A DNA stretch of 64,000 bases. Source: Gaeumannomyces sp. JS-464. Lineage: Eukaryota > Ascomycota > Sordariomycetes > Magnaporthales > Magnaporthaceae. The translations under genes were made by a program, and so were the position numbers. The stretch covers positions 4,588,001 to 4,652,000 of the forward strand of contig NGZR01000002.1 of assembly GCA_002197995.1 (NCBI GenBank), given 5' to 3'. This document shows, piece after piece, positions 57,221 to 64,000 of the stretch. Position 1 is the first letter of the stretch, and each line of letters opens with the position of its first letter. The notes beneath the pieces are model-generated. The model searched no databases. It was not told where the DNA came from and worked only from the letters and a program-made list of their open reading frames with translations.

Positions 57221-60200
57221 ATGCCGTCTTTCGCACCCGCCTCTCCCGAAGGCAGCCTTGGCGCTAGCACGGGCGCCATGGACGACTACTCGCCGCTACA
57301 CACCAGCCACCAGCTGCGTGGGAGGTCACCGAAGCAAGGCCGGTCCAAAAGCCCGTTCCTCAAGACGCACGGCCGGCACGGCGGCAAGGAGAGCCGGATC
57401 CCCCAGCAGCAGCTCCAGCAGTCGCAGGAGCCTGACTATTACGAGAGGAAGAGCACGAGCAGCAGCCTCGTGAGCAGCATCTCAAACGGTCGTGCTAGCG
57501 ACGCCCCGCCAACCACCGACACCACCAAGCAGCGCGACCTGGAGTCTGGCCTGCCTCCGCCGTTGACCAAGGAGGAGTTTGAGGCGCTGCCCGTTGCCAT
57601 CCAGCGAAAGGTGAGATTGCCATTTCTGTTCTGATAGGTCCCCCGTCGAAGGCCCATTGCCTTGCCCACATACACGCCAGCCAGTGGAGTTTGGCTGCTC
57701 AGGCATCTGCGCTGCCATGGAAGGCGCACCCGTCGCCGCCACAGCTTTTCTGCGCTTGGGGCTGCAGCCCACGCTGGAACTAGAGTGGACTGGGAACATG
57801 GAAAAAAACACAGACACAGACAACAGCTCCCGCCCAAGCAAGTGCAATGCGACCAAGTCTGAGCTGGCCGTGTCTCCTGGTCTGGTGAAGCAAACGGTGT
57901 CATGCGATGCAGTCGGCGTGGCCCAGAGCCGCCGGAATGGACCGCAGCACGATGGAGCGCGAGACCAGGAACAAAGCAAACCTTGATTTTCGGCGCCTAG
58001 CACCGTCCGAGACTGTTTTGTTTTGTCGTCTTGTCTGCACCGGCATCTCGGCCTGTTCCTAGCCCCATCCTCGCCGCGGTCACAAGCTTGCCATGCACGT
58101 TCGTCACCGCGAGGGGGAGCTGGGTGGGATGGGATTGTTGAGCCCGGCGGCTATGATTCGTTGTCACTGTCACTCGTGCGCTAGCCCTGCATTGCAGCGC
58201 AGCGATTTTCTTCATCACACATACACACACACACACGCACAAACATGCTGTTGCTCTATTTGCCCTGCCTGCCAATCCCACCCTCCCTGCTCCCTCCCAT
58301 CACATCCAAACCAGGCAATCCCGTCACCACGCTCTCTGTCCATCTTTGCCCTTTGCCCCTGGCAGCCCCATTCCACCACAGCTCCCAGCGCTATCCCATC
58401 TCGCACCCACGCCGGCACCCGCGGGCCTAAAACACAAATATGATGCTTGTGCCAAACACTCCCGGCCAGGAGCTAGCGGCGGGACATCGGTGCGGCATAG
58501 CTTGCTGCTCGTGTCCAGCCTAGCGGGTTTCTAGTGAACCACCTGGCGGGCTTCGTGGGCGGGTCTTTGGCGCTATCCTGTTTTCACTCTGTGGTCCTCG
58601 GGCGCGGACCTCCACGACGACAAGACCCGCATGCGATGACCGGGATGTGTGCCAATGGCGCTCCCAAAGGACGGACCCGGCTTTTCCCTTTCCTGTGTGT
58701 CTGCGACCTGCGAGACCACTGCTCTGGTCGGCTGCGTTTGGGACCTGCTTGGACACACCTGTACATGCAGGTCCCGCGCCGCCTGAACCCCCCGGCTCCC
58801 TGCCCCCGGTTGGCTCGCGTCGTCCTCTTCCCACCACGCCCTCGCCATCCATGCGTGATCCTCCCAGAGGGAGCCCTGTCGGTCTTCGCCTGCTGCTGCT
58901 GGGTTAGCTCCCAATAGCGCGTTTCTGCTACCCTTTCATCCGTTAATTGGCACCCTGGCGTGGTCCTGTCTACACACCCACCCCGTTTCCTGCATCTTTT
59001 GCTTGTCCCCTGGCCGCGGTTCCGAGGTCCATGGTTCCAATGCTAAAACCAGCACGCCTCGCCCTCTAGTACTTCTCCACACTCGAGCGTCTTCGCTTTG
59101 CCCAACCCGACAGGGGTTGATGGCATCTTCAAGCATTATTGCGAGACCTCGAAGCGCTCCAGTCCCCATCCCGGCAAGAGAATTGTCGAACCCTCAAACG
59201 GCCGGAGAAGGCGCCTCTCGCTGCAGACAACGACCAACGACACAATCGATACCGACCTTGTTACCTTGACGGACACTCTTCCTGGCAGGATCCAACGGCA
59301 CCAACTCACTCGCGAGGAGCAGGTTGCCCTGGCTAGGAATTTACGAGCAAGTGTTATCCTCGACGCTGCCGACGAAGCTATCGGCAGGGCCCGCCGCCGG
59401 GCCAGCACCACCTTGGCCTCGGACTACGGAACCAGCATCTACTCGCCCGAACGGTCGAGCATGGAGTCGTCGCGGTGCGAACTGCCCGACGCGGCAATGC
59501 ACGGCATGTCCGCTATGCAATCAGATGCCCGGCCCACGGGGGCAGAGTCTATCTGCGATAGCTTTCGCTGGCTGGACGACGATGAGGACCTCGACCTCCG
59601 TCTGTTCCTCAACGACTACCACGCCAATCTGCGCGAGACGCTGCCCCAGCCGGCCAAGAATAACCACCCTTCCTCCGAAGGCACATGTCCATCAACAAGA
59701 TATCATTCGGCCGGTCCTCGGTGTCTTCGAGCAGGCCTGGGACCAAGGATGCCAGCACGCCAACGAGCCCTCTGCAAAGCCCAACCATTGCCCCAGCCAA
59801 CTCTATGCCACATGCACGCCGGCGATCGCGAACCCTGTCTCTGATCACGGCGAAGCATACCGCTGCAGACTCGCGGAGGCCCTGCCGCCGATCGACCCAG
59901 CTGCAGCACACTACCAGGACCCCGAGGCTCGACTGAAGCTGAGGGTGTATCTTGCGTCTCCCCAAAAGTTCGACGAGGCAATCGAGTTCGGTTTCCCCTC
60001 GAACGACCCTTGGGCCCCGCCACCTGTTCCTGCCAAGGACGCCACCTCGCCGCCCAGGAGCCACTCGAGGCAGCAGTCATCCCGCGCGCCGTCTCGTGCT
60101 GCCGCTCCCGGAAAAACTTGAGACGTTCCTTGCCGATTTCGATGACGACGATAACGAGAGCGACGATAAGCTGTCGTACAGCGACCAGGTTTCCTCCGCA

Positions 60201-60570
60201 GATCCCGAGTCTCCCAGGACGCCTCACTCTACCACGGACAAGAGCATGATCCGGCCGATGCGGCTCCCCAGGGTACCCTCGCCCGACGGCTATGCGCAAC
60301 CCCGGGCTCCTCGCGTGAGATGACGCTGAAGATGACGCTCACGCGACCAGACCTGCGGGCGACGGAGGATCAGATGTGCGGCTGGAAGCAGCATGGGGCT
60401 TACTACGTGCGCAAGTCACAGCCGACAGGCGGACGCGATGATATGTCCCTCCAATTGTGCCCACCGAAAAGGACAGCATTGACAGGAATCCCGGCGGCCT
60501 CGATCACTGGGGACCTCCACAGGACCAAAATGTTATGAAGCGGATCTGGAACCGCGTGAGGAGGTCGTGA
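57221..60570 (+). CDS. Conserved fungal protein of unknown function, one long intron, frames broken
   Basis: Exon 1 (57221-57610) starts MPSFAPASPEGSLGASTGAM and ends LTKEEFEALPVAIQRK at AAG|GTGAGA. The next good acceptor, CTCTAG at 59064-59069, continues as YFSTLERLRFAQP, giving a 1.46-kb intron. The second exon carries GVDGIFKHYCETSKR, DTDLVTLTDTLPGRIQRHQL, LARNLRASVILDAADEAIGR, SICDSFRWLDDDEDLDLRLF, MSINKISFGRSSVSSSRPGT, EARLKLRVYLASPQKFDEAI, LETFLADFDDDDNESDD and MTLKMTLTRPDLRA. It ends QDQNVMKRIWNRVRRS with TGA at 60568. Largely disordered, Ser-rich, phospho-site-like; I recall mucin-like or hypothetical annotations in related fungi. At least six frame changes are needed in exon 2 (near 59110, 59665, 59875, 60105, 60305 and 60440-60480). 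No membrane segment. Confidence 0.65.
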
Positions 60571-63500
60571 GGGGTTTGGACTAGGTTTCTTTGTTGTTTG
60601 ACTTGTTTCATTATTAGCGACAGCACGACTTTCCTTTTTGTTTTGCAATACCCGCTGCCTTATGACATATCGAAGAACGTTGTTTTATCTAAATACATAT
60701 AATGTCTGCCATCTTGTTCCACACACCTCGCTAGTGATCTCTGATATACTTGGTAGCTGTGCTCCCGGTCCAACCAGCCGTGTGGCCCTCATGTTCTCCA
60801 TCTCGGGCTAGCCAAGCAAGACTGTCGGTCGACCCCTGGTGCCTGAACCCAACGAGACCTGGGTTTGGACGACAGGAAAGAAGGGGGTCGAGTCAACGGA
60901 CACGTGCATGCTCCCAGGATGGCTAGCACCTTGATCCGAGGCAGATGGGATGACAGGCGGCGCAACTAGACGACATTGGTCCTCCCCTGCATACATGCAT
61001 ACCCAGCTACTTGACACTCCCTATGCCCGGCGAAATGCTGCATCTCGCTAACACGATTTCGGGATGTGGTTTTTCATTTTCGTTCAGCCGAGGCCCGTCC
61101 GCAGCGCCTGCGCAAGGGGTTGTTGACCCATGCATGACGGTCGCCGAGGGGAGTGAGATAACAAAAAAAAAAAAAAAAAAAAAAAAAAAGCAAAAGTGAA
61201 TACATGCCAATGGCTATAGGAAAGTGAGAGGCAGGGAGACGGAGGCCCGTGTCGTGGCGTGCGGGGATCACAGCGCCAAGGCGGCCTGAGCGGATGGGGA
61301 TGCAAGGGCGGAGGGAGGGAATCCCCTCATTGAGGGCTCTGCGCGCGCAAATGCATGTATGTACGCATGCCTGCGTCCCTGAATCCAGCCAGGGTGCTCA
61401 TGAGCAGCAGACAGGCCAGGGCAGGGCGTGTGGGACAAGTTGGAAGGGCCGGCCTTGGCTGGGTTCAGCTCGTCTCAGCAGCGGACATCGAAGAATGGGT
61501 TTCGTAATAATGACAGAGACGGGTTCTTTTTTTTTTCTTGGCGGTTGCCATGGCCTGATAGAAGATTAACGGGTGATGGGATGGCTCGGCTACACGGCTG
61601 GTCGTCCTAGCTAAGGTACATAGAAAGAAGAAGGGAAAACAGTCCCCTTGCGGCTCCTCGATCCGACAGTTTGTCAGTCTGGCGTGACCCAGGCGAACGA
61701 ACATCGGCAGGATTCAGATGGCTTTGCTTGGAGAGGCCCACAGGCCCTGGGTCCACCAATGACCAACGGGATTTGGCTATTGATCGTTCGCGAGCAGTCA
61801 GTCGAGGCAGAGAAGCACTCTCACACGCAATTAGGAAAGGATGAGCGGGCGGGATGAGGTTATTTGTTTTTTTTCTGTTTCGACTTTATTGCTCCTGATG
61901 ACAAGGCCGGCGATCGGCCAGAATCCTGGCGGGAAATCTCGCTTGGGTTGCAGCCGAGCAGCGATCAACGGAATTTTTTTTTTTTTTTTTTTGCCTGTGC
62001 TTCTTTTCTCGTGGGTGATCTCCTCTTTCTCTCGAGTTCGCAAAGCCTTCATTCTACATGACTTGAGGACGGGTGGGACGGACGGCCACACAACCAGCCT
62101 CGTCCAATGGTGTCCACAATAACGCTCGTAACAAAGACGAGCAACACGACACAGTCGGGCCCATTCCAGCGCTGCACTGCACACTGCACTGCTATCCAGT
62201 ATCGACCTAGCGGTCCCATCCATCATGCACCATGTACAGATGCATGCGTATATGCAGCTTCTCAGGGGCACCTAAGCGGCCGCCTTTTTCCGCTGTCACT
62301 ACTTTTATTCTCCTTTCTTATTTCTGGAGTCGCAGCACAGCGCAGCGTCGTCGTCTCCGCCCGACGCAAGGGAACGGGGGAAAGATGCTTTTGTTTTTTT
62401 TTGCTTGCACGCACGCCTGAGACACACCGCAAAGTTGTCAATGTGCAGCACGGACTACTGCACTGCACTGCACCGCGCATACGTAGCGAGGCCCCGGCAA
62501 GAAAAGAAAGCAGAAAAAAGACGCCCACGGGTGAGCGTACTAGAATCGGAATATTGCTGGCAGGAAACATGCACGCACAGCATTATACCATCGTTTGGCA
62601 CCTCTCTCATCACACCGGCTCGGCGCTTCCGCCGCTGGTGACCCGCCCACCTCTCCTGAATGGCACGCGCCGCCCGTTGGCTTTTTGTTTTCCATGGGCC
62701 GGGCGGCGGCGCATAAAGGACAATAAAGGAAACGAAAGAGCCGCCGTCTGCTTGGCGGGTGGGGCCCATGTTTTTTTTTTACACACACGCACACACGCAC
62801 ACACAAACCACAGAGCTGGTTCCGACAGGTGCGCGAGGTTGCATCGGCGGCACCGGTGGGCAGGGAGCGGGTGCTTGTCAGCTCTCCAGGGGAGAAAAAA
62901 AAAAGGAAGGAAAAGGTGGGTAATGTCAACCCGCTGACAGCCAGAGCCCAGACATCTCTCCGGCCGGCCAACCACGACCGTGGCACGATTGAGAAATGGG
63001 AAGGTGGATGCATGCATGCCGCCCAGGCCGAGTAGGTTTGGTACAATGGTCCAACACGTCTTGGCCCCTTTCTAATAGGCAGGTTACTCCCAGTGATACC
63101 AACACGGGGAAGCCGAGAGAGGACAAGGAAAACCTTCTCAACCATGGAATCCTAGCCCGGCAATCCGTGCTTCCGCTCTGTCAATGGCAGGCCAGCGTTG
63201 CGTCGCGGGGAAACTCTTCCAGTCCGTCTGGCTGGTCTCAGCATCGGAAGATCATGGGCGCAGAGAGGGTTTAGCCATCTTGGCACACTCACTCGAGCCC
63301 CTTGGTTGTGTCGATAGGTACTGAGGTAGTTGAAAAGATTTGCTTGATTCGCTGTGGTGGTACAAGGGGTTGAACTAAATCAGATGGTAGAAGATCGTGA
63401 TCGTTTTTATAGTATCCTCCGCCGTCTCCAAGAAATCCTAGAGAAAAAGAAAAGATGGGAGAAAAACACAGGATACAAAAAAAGTGAGAAAGAGACACCC

Positions 63501-63718
63501 TTCCCAACATAGTGAGGAAAGGAGATGGCAACAGGGACAGGATGAAAAGCCATGGCTGGTAGCCGCCCGCCCACCATACATATGACCGAACCTAAACAAG
63601 TCCACGCTATTTTCCCCTGCCTTCTCGTGCTTGGATTACTGGCACGCAGAAGGCGCTGTAAATCCGCTCTTTAGGTTCTCAGCTCCAGGCAGACAGGAAG
63701 GCACACGCCCGGCTGGTC
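60571..63718. other. 3.1-kb gene-poor interval with simple repeats
   Basis: No convincing gene. It contains A27 (61163-61189), T19 (61974-61992), a CA-rich run (about 62781-62810) and shorter A/T tracts. Overlapping short ORFs of 60-276 codons on both strands are rich in Arg, Pro and Cys/His without conserved blocks. The left end should hold the 3' UTR of the preceding gene, and the right end the 3' UTR of the Vps10-like gene. Confidence 0.45.
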
Positions 63719-64000
63719 TCATATCTCCTCGTCGCTGTCTTCCCCAAGAAGCTCGCCCTCGTCCTCGTCGAGGCCGGCGTAGTCACCCGTGCCCCGCGCG
63801 AAGCTGTCCCGCGTCGTGAACCTCCTGGGCCCGCGGCTTCCTCCGCCTCCCAGGCCCAGGGCTCCGTACGCGCCCCTGCCCGCACCGGCCGAGAAGCCCC
63901 AGCGATCGGCAGCATTTTTCGCCGTCCGCCACAGGGCCGACGCCAGCATCGGCAGCGCCCCGACGAGAGCCACTGTCGCCGACACGGCCACCACCGGGTA
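63719..64000 (-). CDS. vps10: Vps10-like sorting receptor (sortilin family), C-terminal end, partial
   Basis: Only the last 94 or so codons are inside the window; the 5' part lies beyond the right edge. The sequence is YPVVAVSATVALVGALPMLA (a membrane-spanning helix), then a Gly-rich cytosolic stretch, then RFTTRDSFARGTGDYAGLDE and an acidic end DEGELLGEDSDEEI with a TGA stop at 63719-63721. One membrane helix near the end, followed by a short tail with a (Y/F)xTRDSFARGxGDY block and an acidic finish, is what fungal Vps10 receptors show. These carry hydrolases such as carboxypeptidase Y from the late Golgi to the vacuole via the prevacuolar compartment. The beta-propeller ectodomain is not visible here, so the call rests on the tail only. 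Confidence 0.6.
   Translation of the reverse strand, partial: YPVVAVSATVALVGALPMLASALWRTAKNAADRWGFSAGAGRGAYGALGLGGGGSRGPRRFTTRDSFARGTGDYAGLDEDEGELLGEDSDEEI

Noticed and set aside
62107..62937. 276-aa plus-strand ORF near the right end
   Set aside because: Composition is Arg/Cys/His-rich with poly-T-encoded Phe runs, crosses simple repeats, and has no recognisable motif.

Overview
The window is a piece of a filamentous ascomycete genome (Pezizomycotina; Sordariomycetes seem most likely from the look of the genes, but no species can be named). Short introns with GT..AG ends, an RNA polymerase II subunit gene and a sortilin (Vps10)-like gene all fit this. It has two very different halves that meet near 40-41.2 kb.

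Positions 1 to about 40 kb are an AT-rich block with no intact gene. CpG is common but CpA/TpG is scarce, and old reading frames are full of TAA/TAG and D-to-N changes. That is the signature of repeat-induced point mutation (RIP). The block is a stack of nested retroelements: family A Ty3/gypsy chromoviruses (fragment A1, fragment A2, full-length A3 on +, full-length A4 on -, and one solo LTR); family B chromoviruses (full-length B1 inserted inside an opposite-strand copy B2); a third gypsy element C1; and a Tad-like LINE (L1, minus strand) cut into pieces by A2, A3 and A4. Paired LTRs with 5-bp target duplications fix the borders of B1 (GTTAT), A3 (GTGGC/GTAGC), A4 (CTGCT) and the solo LTR (CGGGC).

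Family A elements carry, antisense to gag-pol and between the chromodomain and the 3' LTR, a module made of a cysteine-containing, charged-helix ORF plus one or two tRNA-like cloverleaves. This is the least expected thing in the block.

Positions 41.2-64 kb have balanced base composition and sparse genes: a 124-aa conserved unknown (-), an Mpo1-like fatty-acid dioxygenase gene (-) facing rpb7 (+), a Ser-rich unknown ORF (+), a GDSL rhamnogalacturonan-acetylesterase-like gene (-), a conserved fungal gene of unknown function (+), and the 3' end of a Vps10-like sorting receptor gene (-) running off the right edge. The Mpo1-like, esterase-like and conserved unknown genes each need several one- or two-base frame corrections, while rpb7 is fully intact. 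This is either real gene decay or consensus indel error. No gene cluster with a joint pathway is visible.
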